Below are positions 9,824 through 19,543 of a stretch of 64,000 nt of DNA, one piece after another; position 1 is the first letter of the stretch, and each line of letters begins with the position of its first letter. This DNA is from Maribacter huludaoensis (GTDB taxonomy: Bacteria; Bacteroidota; Bacteroidia; Flavobacteriales; Flavobacteriaceae), in NCBI RefSeq assembly GCF_029350945.1, contig NZ_JARKMS010000005.1, positions 105,770 through 169,769 of the forward strand. Direction: 5' to 3'. The translations under genes were made by a program, and so were the position numbers. Below the pieces are notes generated by a model that was given only the letters and a program-made list of their open reading frames with translations, was not told where the DNA came from and did not search any database.

Positions 9824-12800
9824 ATGAAGCGCATACAATTTTACAATTTATATATATTAATATTTGTTTTGTGTTGTAGCTCAACAATGCAATCACAAAC
9901 ACGAGGAGAAGTTGGTGAATGGGGAGACCCTATTCCATTTGGGATTGTACCTGTTGCCGTGGCAAACCTACCTGACGGAAGATTAATAACCTGGTCATCT
10001 CAATTCCGCAATACTTTTATTGAGATTGGTGATGGTATGACGTATACGGAGCTTTTTGACCCTAATGCTAATGGCGGACTTGGTCAAGCTCTTGGTGAAA
10101 AGGTAACACAAACAGATCATGACATGTTCTGTCCTGGAATAAACAACCTTGCCGATGGCCGTATTTTATCGGCAGGTGGTACTACTAGTGAACGCACAAG
10201 TATTTATGACCCGTTAACAGGTGTTTGGTCCCGTGCTGCGGACATGAATATTCCGCGAGGCTATCAGGGCAATACTACACTATCAAATGGCGCTGTTTTT
10301 ACAGTTGGTGGTTCTTGGAGCGGAGGAGCTGGTAACAATGGAGGTAAAGCAGCGGAATTATGGACACCGGAATCAGGGTGGATAAATCTTCCTAATATTA
10401 CAGGTGAGGATATCTATACTGCCAATGACCTTAGTCTTGAAACCCAGACAAACCCTTTATACAGGGTAGACAACCACGTTTGGCTATGGCCTGCACCTAA
10501 TGGCAAACTATTTCATGCGGGTCCTAGCGAAGAGATGCATTGGATAGACCCAGATGTATCAGGCGGTGATATTACGTCAGCCGGATTTAGGGCGGATGAT
10601 ACTTACTCCATGAAAGGCACAACAGTAATGTTCGATATTGGAAAAATCTTAAAAGTTGGTGGTGCCACTTCTTATGGAGAAAGTTCTACTACAACCACAC
10701 CTGCTAAAAACAATTCATTTGTTATCGATATAGATGTTCCTTACGGGAGCCAAGCTCAAGTAACCAGTGCAGGCACCTTAGCGGAAAGCCGCACAATGCA
10801 CAATAGCACGGTTCTTCCAAATGGTCAAGTTTTGGTTACGGGCGGCCTTGATAAAGGTGCCGTTTTTACAGATGTAGGTGCTCGTTACGCCGCTGAAATC
10901 TATACGCCTGGGCAAGGTAACGACCCTGGAACATGGGAGACCGTAGCTGAAATGGCGGAAGCTAGAACGTATCATAGCGTTGCTATATTAATGACCGATG
11001 GTCGTGTATTTGTAGGTGGTGGAGGCCTATGTGATGGTACTTTAGGCTGTGAGGACCATACTAATGCTGAAATTTATAGTCCGCCTTATTTATTTGACAC
11101 CAATGGAGACCTAGCTACAAGACCATCTATTACTAGTATAACTGGATATTCTTTAGGAAACGGACCTTATAATAATAATCCATTAGTGGATTATGGCGAC
11201 CCTCTTCGAGTAACTACAAATACTGCAGTTTCCTCATTTAGTTTGGTAAGATTCTCCGCAGCTACCCATTCAACAAATAATGAACAAAGAAGAATTCCTT
11301 TAGCTACAACTCCCGGCACTGATCATAATTTGACCATTCCGGACAGAAATCTTTTACCCCCAGGATATTATATGCTCTTTGCACTAGATGCAAATGGCAC
11401 ACCCAGTATTTCAAGAACATTAAGAATAGGTACTGCCGAGCCATTACAAATAACAAATACGAATTTGGTGGTAGACATGAAGTTCGATGAAAATAGTGGT
11501 TCCACAGCAACAGACGCAAGTTCTTACAATAACAACGCTAACATTGTTGAGCATGATGATAATGGAAATATTATAACAAATGGCGGTAATTACAATTGGA
11601 CAACAGGAATTATAGATGGTGCTATAGAATTTAATGGGCTTGAGCATAGTAGCAATGCTCTCATAGATATCCCTAGCTCCCCTTCTTTACAAACCTTGGA
11701 CGACCAAATAACCGTAATGGCATGGGCGTATAGAAATTCTGCGGGAAGTACAATACCTGATACCGGAAAGGTTGCTAACGTTGGACTGTTCAGTCACGAT
11801 TATGTAAGTACCCTATTTTTTGGCTTTCATAATACCATGTACAAATGGGCATTTGTAACCAATAACGGTCCAGTAGATCTTTATGCCGGTCGTGCCCCTA
11901 TGGACACTTGGGTACATATGGCAGCTACCTATGATGGAAGAACTGCAAAACTCTATGCTAATGGCAAATTAATTTCTTGGAAAGAACTTAGCGGTACAAT
12001 TCCTTTTAAAGATGATGGTAGCCTTCAGTCACACTTTACATCTTCAGGTTTTTACGATGAAAGATCAGCTGCAAATTTACCCAGTTATGCAAACGGCAGT
12101 GGCATAACTGATGAAATTAACGGTAAAATAGATGAGCTCAAAGTATTTAACAAAGTGCTTGGAGAGACTGAAATCTACGAATACTATCAACAAGGCATAA
12201 ATACAGGTAACCCAAATGTAGTCGAATGTGAAGAAGGTGACATTATAGCACAATACCGAATTGGCACTGGGGGCACTTGGTTAACAGTTACACCTGGCGA
12301 GTCATTAATTGTTCAAGAAGGTGGTGACATTTATTTAAGAGCGGAAACAGCAGGTAATCAATATTATATTACTACTCCACAAGAAAATGGTCCTACTTTT
12401 GACTCAGGCGGGAGTGCCACATATGAATATCAAATTGACACTGATGTCTATCAAGGAACTAACCCAGAAAGAAATAATGGACTTATAGATATAGCTAATC
12501 AAGGTCAATTTGTAATGACAACTGCAAATGGATGCACAGCCGTTTTTGATTTGAAAGTCACTATTATCGACGAAACAGACGGTTGTCCCAATCAATTAAT
12601 AAACGAAGACGGTGGAATAACATTACCAAAAGGAACCTCCAACGATTTAGAAATTGCTGTTGGAAATGCAGAAAACACCAACGGATCGGACTGCTCACTT
12701 AGACTTGTTAACGTTGACAATGACTCTCCTTATGTAAAACACAATATTAGTCTTGACTTAAATACTTTAGGCATAGTTGCAGGCAATGAAATACTTGTTT

Positions 12801-15460
12801 CCCTTGATGCCGATGGTACAGAAGGTATTCCTAGAATTGAAGTAAATCAAAACAACCAAGTAAATACTGCTCTTATCGACCATACATTTGGTTCGGGGTG
12901 GACAAACTTCGAAGATACGTTTATAGTCCCAAGTGGAATTACTACACTTAATATATGGCTGTACACAAATTACGGTTCAAATAACCCTGGAACTGTATAT
13001 TATGATAATCTTTCTGTAATCAATTTATCACAAAATGGGGGAAATACTCCACCAGTTGCAGCCATAACTGCTGTACCGACTAACGGTAGTGCTCCATTAG
13101 AAGTTAATTTTAATGGTTCCAATTCCACTGATGATTCGGGTATAGCATCATACAGTTGGGACTTTGGAGATGGTACAACTGCCACAGGTGTAAATGTTGA
13201 CAAAACTTTTATCTATTCTGGAACATACAATGTAGTTTTGACTATCACCGCTAATGACGGCGGTACGGATACCGAAGCAATTGAAATCATTTCTAGTGGT
13301 GCACCTATTGCTAATATAGTTGCGACACCTCAAACAGGAGATACACCATTAGATGTATCATTCAACGCATCTGGTTCCTCTGGAGACAATGCTATCGTCT
13401 CTTATGCCTGGGATTATGGAGATGGAACAATGGGTTCTGGAATAACTTCGACCCATACTTATACCTTGGTTGGTAATTTTACTGCAAAACTAACTATAAC
13501 AGATTCGGCTGGTTTAAAGGACACGGAAAACATTTTAATAACGGTAGAAGCACCATTGAACAATGCACCAACTGCTGTTGCTAATGCAACGCCACTAAAT
13601 GGCGAAGCACCGTTAGAAGTGAATTTCGATGGTTCTGGATCCACCGACGATAATGGAATTTTTTCTTATTCATGGAATTTTGGCGACGGCACCGCAATTG
13701 AAACTGATGCGGTAATATCACACACCTATACTAATGAAGGTACTTATGAAGCTATCTTAACAGTTACCGATGCCGAAGGATTAATAGATACAGAAACAAT
13801 AGAAATTATAGTTTCACCAAGTACTGTAACCAACTCAGCTCCTTTAGCTGCAGCAACAGCAAGCCCTATGACGGGTACCGCGCCACTATTAGTTGAATTT
13901 GATGCTTCAGGCTCAACTGACGATGTTGCGATAGCCTCATACTCTTGGGATTTTGGCGATGGTACTACCGGAACAGGTATAAATCCTTCCCACACCTATA
14001 CCGCTGTAAATACCTTTACTGCCACATTAACTGTAGTTGACTCGGAAGGGCTTTCGGATTCTGCCACCATTGAAATAAACGTAACGCAACCTGTATCGGG
14101 AAACACACCTCCTATAGCCATGATGACGGCTACAACTATGAACGGAGAAGCTCCATTATTGGTTGAATTCGATGCATCTGGATCTTCTGACGATGATGAG
14201 ATAGCTTCATATTCTTGGGATTTTGGTGACGGAACAACGGGGTCGGGTATAAATCCTTCACACACGTACACCTCCATAAATACATTTACCGCTACATTGA
14301 CAGTAATTGATTCGGAAGGACTTTCGGATGCTACCACTATCGATATTATCGTAACACAACCCTCATCGGGCAACATGCCTCCTATTGCCATGACAACTGC
14401 TACTCCTATGAACGGAGAAGCTCCTTTGTTGGTTGAATTCGATGCCTCGGGGTCTTCTGACGATGATGCCATTGCCTCATATTCTTGGGATTTTGGTGAT
14501 GGTACAACGGGTACGGGAATAAATCCTTCACATACCTATACCTCCGCAAATACCTTTATAGCTACATTAACAGTAGTAGATTCGGAAGGACTTACGGATA
14601 CTGCCACCATAGATATCACGGTAACGCAAATCTCCTCAGGTAACAACCCTCCTGTTGCTATGATTACGGCTACGCCCTTGAACGGAGAAGCTCCATTATT
14701 AGTTGAATTTGATGCTTCAGCTTCCTCTGATGATAATGAAATCAGTTCATATTCTTGGAATTTTGGTGACGGATCTTCAGTAGGCACAGGAATACAAACG
14801 TCACATACTTTTGAAACAGTTGGTGTTTACAATGTTGTCTTAACGGTAATTGATACTGAAGGCCTTACAGATACTGTTGACCTTGAAATTGTTGTCACTA
14901 ACGGTCAACCTACCAATATAGCACCAACAGCATTGGCAACTGCCAACCCATTAAATGGAGAGACACCTTTAACGGTAACTTTTGATGCATCTGGATCGTC
15001 CGATGATAACGCAATCACCTCGTACGTATGGAATTATAGTGATGGTACAACTGGCAATGGAAAAACCACTACTCATACCTTTAGCACACCAGGCATCTAT
15101 GAAGTAATTTTGACAGTTACAGATGAAGAAGGGCTAACGGCCACAACCAATCTTACAATTACTGTTACAGCACCAAATACAACCCTAAACAATGTAGATT
15201 TAAAGGATATTAAAGTATACCCTAATCCTGTAGGCAATGAAAATTTAAATATCAACCTATCAGATTTTATGAACGAATCTATAGCTTTAGGTTTTTATGA
15301 TTCTTATGGTAAGTTAGTATTTCAAAATATTGTGAATGAAGATCACCCTGAAGAGATTGCAATTGACGTTTCCTTCTTATCTGACGGTTTATATTTAATT
15401 GAAATAACAAGGGTAGAAACAAATGAATTCACCTACAAAAAGATTATAAAAGGCAACTAA
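9824..15460 (+). CDS. Galactose oxidase-like (AA5) T9SS-secreted protein with LamG and eight PKD domains
   Basis: This 1878-residue protein carries a signal peptide (about 1-25), then a galactose oxidase module (about 30-540). All residues of the copper-radical centre of fungal galactose oxidase have counterparts: Cys103 (HDMFCPG), Tyr147 (RGYQGN), Trp165 (GGSWSGG), Tyr383-His384 (ARTYHSV) and His482 (AATHSTNNEQRR). LamG (about 545-785), an Ig-like module (about 800-910), a galactose-binding-like module (about 920-1065), eight PKD domains (about 1073-1782) and a T9SS type A sorting domain (KVYPNPVG to the end) follow. Family precedent is oxidation of a primary alcohol, classically galactose C6, to an aldehyde with H2O2 release. 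It is a close paralog of the gene ending the window at base 1; the two flank the capsule export operon. Signal and sorting domain place it outside the cell or on its surface. The substrate is not known. Confidence 0.92.
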   Translation: MKRIQFYNLYILIFVLCCSSTMQSQTRGEVGEWGDPIPFGIVPVAVANLPDGRLITWSSQFRNTFIEIGDGMTYTELFDPNANGGLGQALGEKVTQTDHDMFCPGINNLADGRILSAGGTTSERTSIYDPLTGVWSRAADMNIPRGYQGNTTLSNGAVFTVGGSWSGGAGNNGGKAAELWTPESGWINLPNITGEDIYTANDLSLETQTNPLYRVDNHVWLWPAPNGKLFHAGPSEEMHWIDPDVSGGDITSAGFRADDTYSMKGTTVMFDIGKILKVGGATSYGESSTTTTPAKNNSFVIDIDVPYGSQAQVTSAGTLAESRTMHNSTVLPNGQVLVTGGLDKGAVFTDVGARYAAEIYTPGQGNDPGTWETVAEMAEARTYHSVAILMTDGRVFVGGGGLCDGTLGCEDHTNAEIYSPPYLFDTNGDLATRPSITSITGYSLGNGPYNNNPLVDYGDPLRVTTNTAVSSFSLVRFSAATHSTNNEQRRIPLATTPGTDHNLTIPDRNLLPPGYYMLFALDANGTPSISRTLRIGTAEPLQITNTNLVVDMKFDENSGSTATDASSYNNNANIVEHDDNGNIITNGGNYNWTTGIIDGAIEFNGLEHSSNALIDIPSSPSLQTLDDQITVMAWAYRNSAGSTIPDTGKVANVGLFSHDYVSTLFFGFHNTMYKWAFVTNNGPVDLYAGRAPMDTWVHMAATYDGRTAKLYANGKLISWKELSGTIPFKDDGSLQSHFTSSGFYDERSAANLPSYANGSGITDEINGKIDELKVFNKVLGETEIYEYYQQGINTGNPNVVECEEGDIIAQYRIGTGGTWLTVTPGESLIVQEGGDIYLRAETAGNQYYITTPQENGPTFDSGGSATYEYQIDTDVYQGTNPERNNGLIDIANQGQFVMTTANGCTAVFDLKVTIIDETDGCPNQLINEDGGITLPKGTSNDLEIAVGNAENTNGSDCSLRLVNVDNDSPYVKHNISLDLNTLGIVAGNEILVSLDADGTEGIPRIEVNQNNQVNTALIDHTFGSGWTNFEDTFIVPSGITTLNIWLYTNYGSNNPGTVYYDNLSVINLSQNGGNTPPVAAITAVPTNGSAPLEVNFNGSNSTDDSGIASYSWDFGDGTTATGVNVDKTFIYSGTYNVVLTITANDGGTDTEAIEIISSGAPIANIVATPQTGDTPLDVSFNASGSSGDNAIVSYAWDYGDGTMGSGITSTHTYTLVGNFTAKLTITDSAGLKDTENILITVEAPLNNAPTAVANATPLNGEAPLEVNFDGSGSTDDNGIFSYSWNFGDGTAIETDAVISHTYTNEGTYEAILTVTDAEGLIDTETIEIIVSPSTVTNSAPLAAATASPMTGTAPLLVEFDASGSTDDVAIASYSWDFGDGTTGTGINPSHTYTAVNTFTATLTVVDSEGLSDSATIEINVTQPVSGNTPPIAMMTATTMNGEAPLLVEFDASGSSDDDEIASYSWDFGDGTTGSGINPSHTYTSINTFTATLTVIDSEGLSDATTIDIIVTQPSSGNMPPIAMTTATPMNGEAPLLVEFDASGSSDDDAIASYSWDFGDGTTGTGINPSHTYTSANTFIATLTVVDSEGLTDTATIDITVTQISSGNNPPVAMITATPLNGEAPLLVEFDASASSDDNEISSYSWNFGDGSSVGTGIQTSHTFETVGVYNVVLTVIDTEGLTDTVDLEIVVTNGQPTNIAPTALATANPLNGETPLTVTFDASGSSDDNAITSYVWNYSDGTTGNGKTTTHTFSTPGIYEVILTVTDEEGLTATTNLTITVTAPNTTLNNVDLKDIKVYPNPVGNENLNINLSDFMNESIALGFYDSYGKLVFQNIVNEDHPEEIAIDVSFLSDGLYLIEITRVETNEFTYKKIIKGN
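13040..15170 (+). repeat. Eight-unit PKD repeat array, core period exactly 270 bp
   Basis: Eight consecutive PKD domains each carry a variant of SYSWDFGDGT. The equivalent codons of units 4, 5, 6 and 7 fall at 13838, 14108, 14378 and 14648, an exact 270-base (90-residue) spacing. Units 4-6 are nearly identical in protein and highly similar in DNA, pointing to recent expansion. Units 1, 2 and 8 are more diverged. PKD arrays act as rigid spacers or glycan-binding stalks in secreted proteins. Confidence 0.9.
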
Positions 15461-15482
15461 ATCATTTAACTTCTTTTAACAA

Positions 15483-15510
15483 TGCCGTAATAAAGCGTTT
15501 TATTACGGCA
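15483..15510. terminator. Strong hairpin after the oxidase gene
   Basis: TGCCGTAATAAA pairs with TTTATTACGGCA around a 4-base loop, 22 bases after the oxidase stop codon. There is no good T run on the plus strand, so it may be a weak terminator or an RNA 3' stabiliser. Confidence 0.5.
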
Positions 15511-15515
15511 ATAGT

Positions 15516-15523
15516 TACATTTG
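15516..15523 (+). promoter_or_regulatory. Candidate -7 box (TACATTTG) for the epimerase gene
   Basis: TACATTTG fits the TAnnTTTG consensus and sits 22 bases before the TTG start of the epimerase gene, directly after the upstream hairpin. No clear -33 TTTG is visible, so this rests on one box and its position. Confidence 0.35.
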
Positions 15524-15544
15524 TATATCTAAAATTTAAAAATT

Positions 15545-16567
15545 TTGAAAATACTTGTAACTGGTGCTGCGGGCTTTATTGGCTTCCACTTATCGCTTTC
15601 TTTGCTTAAATCTGGGCACCAAGTAACTGGCTTGGACAACATTAATAATTATTACGATGTTGCCTTAAAATATGCAAGGTTAACGGAACTAGGCATTACA
15701 CAAGACAATATTAAAGACGACAAGAAATATATTCAAAGTTCGGCTTACCAAAACTTCAAGTTTATTAAATGTAGTTTGGAAGATGCGCCTACGATAAACG
15801 ATGTATTTCAAGAAACTAAATTTGATATTGTTTGCAATCTAGCTGCTCAAGCTGGTGTACGCTATAGTTTAGAACATCCTGATAAATATATAAATAGCAA
15901 TATTGTAGGTTTTTTTAATATTTTAGAAGGTTGCAAAACAACTAAAGTTCCTCATTTAATATATGCAAGTAGTTCAAGTGTATATGGTAATAGCACTACT
16001 ACCCCTTTTAAAACATCAGATTTTACTGATAGTCCCGTAAGTTTATACGCCGCTACAAAGAAAAGCAATGAACTAATGGCACACACCTATAGTCATTTAT
16101 ATGACTTTAAGACAACCGGATTGAGGTTTTTTACCGTATATGGACCGTGGGGTAGACCGGACATGGCCTACTTTAAATTTACGAAAGCTATTTTAAAAAA
16201 TGAAAGTATCCCAGTATTCAACAATGGGCAGCTTGAAAGGGATTTTACTTATATAGATGATATCATTGGTGGAATCAATAAAATAGTAGAAAAAGGTTTT
16301 ATAAGCAATTCAGAAAACAGCAATAATGCCATATACAATATTGGAAATGGCAAACCGGTTAAACTGATGGATTTTATTGCTATTCTAGAAAAGGAATTGA
16401 ATAAAAAAGCAACTTATAACATGTTACCCATGCAAGATGGTGATGTTTATAAAACCTGGACGGATATTGAGGAGTTAAAAGAAAATTATAATTACCTACC
16501 TGCAATAGATATTGAATTTGGCATTCATCAATTTGCAAAGTGGTATACGAGTTTCTATAAATCCTGA
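15545..16567 (+). CDS. NAD-dependent UDP-glucuronate 4-epimerase-like protein
   Basis: This 340-residue short-chain dehydrogenase-type epimerase has the NAD loop GAAGFIGFHL (about 7-16), the family signature LDNINNYYD (about 34-42), QAGVRYSLEHP, ASSSSVYG, and the catalytic SLYAATKKS (YxxxK). RFFTVYGPWGRPDMAYFKF is diagnostic of the UDP-GlcA to UDP-GalA epimerase group (CapI/LpsL/plant GAE). The start is a TTG; the glycine-rich loop begins only six residues in, which leaves no room for a later start. Together with the UDP-glucose dehydrogenase at 18003 it would provide UDP-galacturonate for the capsule. A GlcNAcA/GalNAcA substrate cannot be excluded, given the dehydrogenase next door. Confidence 0.9.
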   Translation: MKILVTGAAGFIGFHLSLSLLKSGHQVTGLDNINNYYDVALKYARLTELGITQDNIKDDKKYIQSSAYQNFKFIKCSLEDAPTINDVFQETKFDIVCNLAAQAGVRYSLEHPDKYINSNIVGFFNILEGCKTTKVPHLIYASSSSVYGNSTTTPFKTSDFTDSPVSLYAATKKSNELMAHTYSHLYDFKTTGLRFFTVYGPWGRPDMAYFKFTKAILKNESIPVFNNGQLERDFTYIDDIIGGINKIVEKGFISNSENSNNAIYNIGNGKPVKLMDFIAILEKELNKKATYNMLPMQDGDVYKTWTDIEELKENYNYLPAIDIEFGIHQFAKWYTSFYKS

Positions 16568-16653
16568 TAACGTTCTATAAATTTAAAGTTCCCCAGTTTT
16601 AATTATAAAGTAAGAAAGAAACAAAGAACAGAACATTTATATAAAACTAAGGA

Positions 16654-17928
16654 ATGAAAATAGGAATTATAGGATTAGGATATGTAGGACTTCCATTGGC
16701 TGCCCTATTTGCAAAAAAGTACAGAGTTGTAGGTTATGATATAAGTCAAAAAAGAGTTGATGAAATAAGATCAGGAAAGGATACTACTCTTGAACTTTCA
16801 GATTTAGATCTTGAAGAAGTTTTAACAACGGATTTAAACCAAAAAGAGAAGGGGTTAATCTGCACAACCTCAATTAATGACCTGGCTGATTGCACTTATT
16901 ATATTATTACGGTACCTACCCCGGTTGACGACACAAAAAGACCTGTTTTTACGCCATTGATCAAAGCCAGTGAAGCGGTAGGTAAAATTATAAAAAAGGG
17001 AGATATAGTCATCTATGAATCAACGGTATACCCAGGTGCCACGGAAGAAGTATGTATTCCTGTAATAGAGCAAACAAGTAATATGGTCTTTAACAAGGAC
17101 TTTTATGCAGGTTATTCTCCCGAACGCATAAATCCGGGAGATAAAAAGCATACGGTAGAGAAGATTTTAAAAGTAACGTCAGGCTCTACTCCGGAAATCG
17201 GTAAAAAGGTAGATGAGTTATATAAATCTGTAATAACGGCGGGTACTCACCTTGCTCCTACCATTAAAGTTGCGGAAGCTTCCAAGGTCATTGAGAATAC
17301 CCAAAGGGATATTAATATCGCTTTCATGAATGAATTGGCCAAAATTTTTGGCCTGTTGGATATTGATACAAATGATGTTTTAGCGGCAGCAGGTACGAAA
17401 TGGAATTTTTTACCGTTTAAACCAGGTCTAGTTGGTGGTCACTGTATAGGTGTGGACCCTTATTATTTAGCTCAGAAAGCGCAAGAAAACGGGTACAACC
17501 CAGATTTGATCTTGGCCGGCAGAAGAATTAACGATGGTATGGGCGAGTATGTTAGTCTGCAAATCATTAAGCTAATGCTAAAGCACGACTTACAGGTCAA
17601 AGATGCTAAAGTTTTAATACTAGGGGTAACGTTTAAAGAAGATTGTCCGGATATCAGAAACACAAAGGTTATTGATATGGTAAAAAATTTGAACGATTAT
17701 AGGGTAAACACCACCATATATGACCCTTGGGCAGACCCAGAAGAAGTAGAACATGAATACGGATTAATTACAACACAGCAAAGGCCTACGGATACATATG
17801 ATGTCATTGTATTGGCCGTAGCTCATGATAAGTTTTTAAAAGAGGACTTATCTAGCTTTAAAAAGGAGAGCACATTGGTTTATGATATAAAAGGCAAACT
17901 AGCAAGTGGTTACACAGCACGATTATAA
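16654..17928 (+). CDS. Nucleotide-sugar 6-dehydrogenase, VipA/TviB (UDP-HexNAc) type
   Basis: This 424-residue enzyme has an N-terminal NAD domain ([13 protein letters not shown], about 3-15), the central UDP-GDH dimerisation domain and catalytic Cys in [12 protein letters not shown] (about 265). The C-terminal UDP-binding domain carries [15 protein letters not shown]. The N-terminal [17 protein letters not shown] and the [12 protein letters not shown] forms are those of the Vi-antigen TviB/VipA and WbpA group, which oxidise UDP-GlcNAc or UDP-GalNAc at C6. The adjacent gene at 18003 has the other (UDP-glucose) version. Start ATG at 16654 directly precedes the NAD loop. The product is probably a HexNAc-uronic acid donor; the exact epimer is not decidable from sequence. 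Confidence 0.9.
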   Translation: MKIGIIGLGYVGLPLAALFAKKYRVVGYDISQKRVDEIRSGKDTTLELSDLDLEEVLTTDLNQKEKGLICTTSINDLADCTYYIITVPTPVDDTKRPVFTPLIKASEAVGKIIKKGDIVIYESTVYPGATEEVCIPVIEQTSNMVFNKDFYAGYSPERINPGDKKHTVEKILKVTSGSTPEIGKKVDELYKSVITAGTHLAPTIKVAEASKVIENTQRDINIAFMNELAKIFGLLDIDTNDVLAAAGTKWNFLPFKPGLVGGHCIGVDPYYLAQKAQENGYNPDLILAGRRINDGMGEYVSLQIIKLMLKHDLQVKDAKVLILGVTFKEDCPDIRNTKVIDMVKNLNDYRVNTTIYDPWADPEEVEHEYGLITTQQRPTDTYDVIVLAVAHDKFLKEDLSSFKKESTLVYDIKGKLASGYTARL

Positions 17929-18002
17929 ACCCATAAAACGATATATTTTTCAATATTAAATATATAGATATTAACTTTATCGCCAGTAAATAAAATTACC
18001 AA

Positions 18003-19328
18003 ATGAATTTAACAGTAATAGGAACAGGATATGTAGGTCTAGTTAGCGGAACGTGTTTTGCTGAAATGGGAAACACGGTTACCTGCGTAGATATAGACGA
18101 AAAAAAGATCACGAACCTAGAGAAAGGTATTATACCTATATATGAGCCAGGTCTTACGCAAATGGTATTGAGAAATTTTGAAAACAAAACACTACATTTT
18201 AGCACAGACCTAGCCAAAACACTTAAAAAATGTGATATAGCATTTATTGCCGTTGGTACGCCAATGGGTGAAGATGGTGCGGCAGATTTACAATATGTAT
18301 TACAAGTTGCTTCAGACATAGGTGACCACATGCAGCAAAGGCTGATCATTGTGGATAAATCTACGGTACCTGTGGGTACAGCGGACAAAGTAAAAGCTAA
18401 AATTCAAGAACGTTTGGCCTTACGCGGAGTAGACATTCCTTTTGAAGTGGTATCTAACCCGGAATTCTTAAAAGAAGGTGATGCCATAAATGACTTTATG
18501 AAGCCGGACAGGGTGGTGATCGGTGTAGAAACACCCGAAGCTGAAGAACAAATGAGAACCTTATATGCTCCGTTCTTTAGAACACAGAATAGAATGATTT
18601 CTATGGATGTTCGTTCTGCAGAAATGACCAAATATGTGGCCAATGCCATGCTGGCCACTAAAATTTCATTCATGAACGAGGTTGCCAACATATGTGAATT
18701 GGTAGGTGCAGATGTAAACAAAGTTAGAGTTGGTATTGGATCGGACAGTAGAATAGGTTATAGTTTTATTTACCCTGGTAGTGGCTACGGTGGATCATGT
18801 TTTCCAAAAGACGTAAAGGCGTTAAAGCGTTCCGCACAGCAGCACGGCTATACACCTAGGCTAATTGATGCCGTTGAAAAAGTGAACAATGACCAAAAAT
18901 TTGTTATAGCCAATAAAGTAGTCGGTCATTTTGGCGAAGACCTTACCGGAAAGACTTTTGCTATTTGGGGTCTTGCATTTAAACCGGAAACGGATGATAT
19001 GCGAGAAGCTCCGGCTATTTATATCATAAAAGAATTGGTAAAAAGAGGTGCTACCGTAAATGCATATGACCCTAAGGCCATGCATGAAGCAAAGAGTTTC
19101 TACCTTAAAGATGTAGAAAATGTAACTTATTTTGACTCTAAATATGACACGTTGAAAGACGCGGACGCAATGTTACTACTAACGGAGTGGAAAGAATTTA
19201 GATCCCCAGATTTTGAAGAATTAAAAATAAGGTTGAACCAACCTATTATTTTTGACGGTAGAAATCAATATACAGCATTAAATATGCCCGAAAAAGGGTT
19301 TACATATTACCAAATTGGTAAGAAATAA
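18003..19328 (+). CDS. ugd: UDP-glucose 6-dehydrogenase
   Basis: This 441-residue enzyme has the NAD loop [17 protein letters not shown] at the N terminus, the signature [13 protein letters not shown], and the catalytic cysteine in [16 protein letters not shown] (about 265). The UDP-binding domain carries [17 protein letters not shown]. This pattern is the classic Ugd type, oxidising UDP-glucose to UDP-glucuronate in two NAD-dependent steps. It follows the TviB-type dehydrogenase by 74 bases and is followed by a terminator, so 15545-19328 looks like one nucleotide-sugar unit. With the epimerase at 15545 it can feed GlcA and GalA into the polymer. Confidence 0.96.
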   Translation: MNLTVIGTGYVGLVSGTCFAEMGNTVTCVDIDEKKITNLEKGIIPIYEPGLTQMVLRNFENKTLHFSTDLAKTLKKCDIAFIAVGTPMGEDGAADLQYVLQVASDIGDHMQQRLIIVDKSTVPVGTADKVKAKIQERLALRGVDIPFEVVSNPEFLKEGDAINDFMKPDRVVIGVETPEAEEQMRTLYAPFFRTQNRMISMDVRSAEMTKYVANAMLATKISFMNEVANICELVGADVNKVRVGIGSDSRIGYSFIYPGSGYGGSCFPKDVKALKRSAQQHGYTPRLIDAVEKVNNDQKFVIANKVVGHFGEDLTGKTFAIWGLAFKPETDDMREAPAIYIIKELVKRGATVNAYDPKAMHEAKSFYLKDVENVTYFDSKYDTLKDADAMLLLTEWKEFRSPDFEELKIRLNQPIIFDGRNQYTALNMPEKGFTYYQIGKK

Positions 19329-19353
19329 CAACTTTTTACATAAGAAGTAGTTG

Positions 19354-19384
19354 AAGGTCAAGAACGTTGTTCTTGACCTTTTTT
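19354..19384 (+). terminator. Rho-independent terminator after ugd
   Basis: AAGGTCAAGAAC pairs perfectly with GTTCTTGACCTT around a GTT loop and runs into six T, 26 bases after the ugd stop. It closes the nucleotide-sugar unit. Confidence 0.88.
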
Positions 19385-19431
19385 GTTGATAATCAATTAA
19401 AAATTAATGATATAAATAGGCTCTTATCTAG

Positions 19432-19439
19432 TAATTTTG
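19432..19439 (+). promoter_or_regulatory. Candidate -7 box (TAATTTTG) for the T9SS type B giant
   Basis: TAATTTTG fits TAnnTTTG and lies between the ugd terminator and the next gene, about 105 bases before the preferred start. No -33 element is evident. Motif and position only. Confidence 0.3.
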
Positions 19440-19543
19440 CGATTCAGCGATTAATGATTTTATTAGATAAAACGCTCACTATTTTTACTACGTATCTTTT
19501 TGTTTAACCCCATAGAATGATACTTTTTTTTCAAATTACTACT

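Noticed and set aside
13000-14790. Minus-strand ORFs under the PKD array and a CRISPR-like regular spacing
   Set aside because: The 270-base periodicity is coding in the plus frame and the repeats are whole PKD domains without unique spacers between short repeats. The minus ORFs are antisense shadows.
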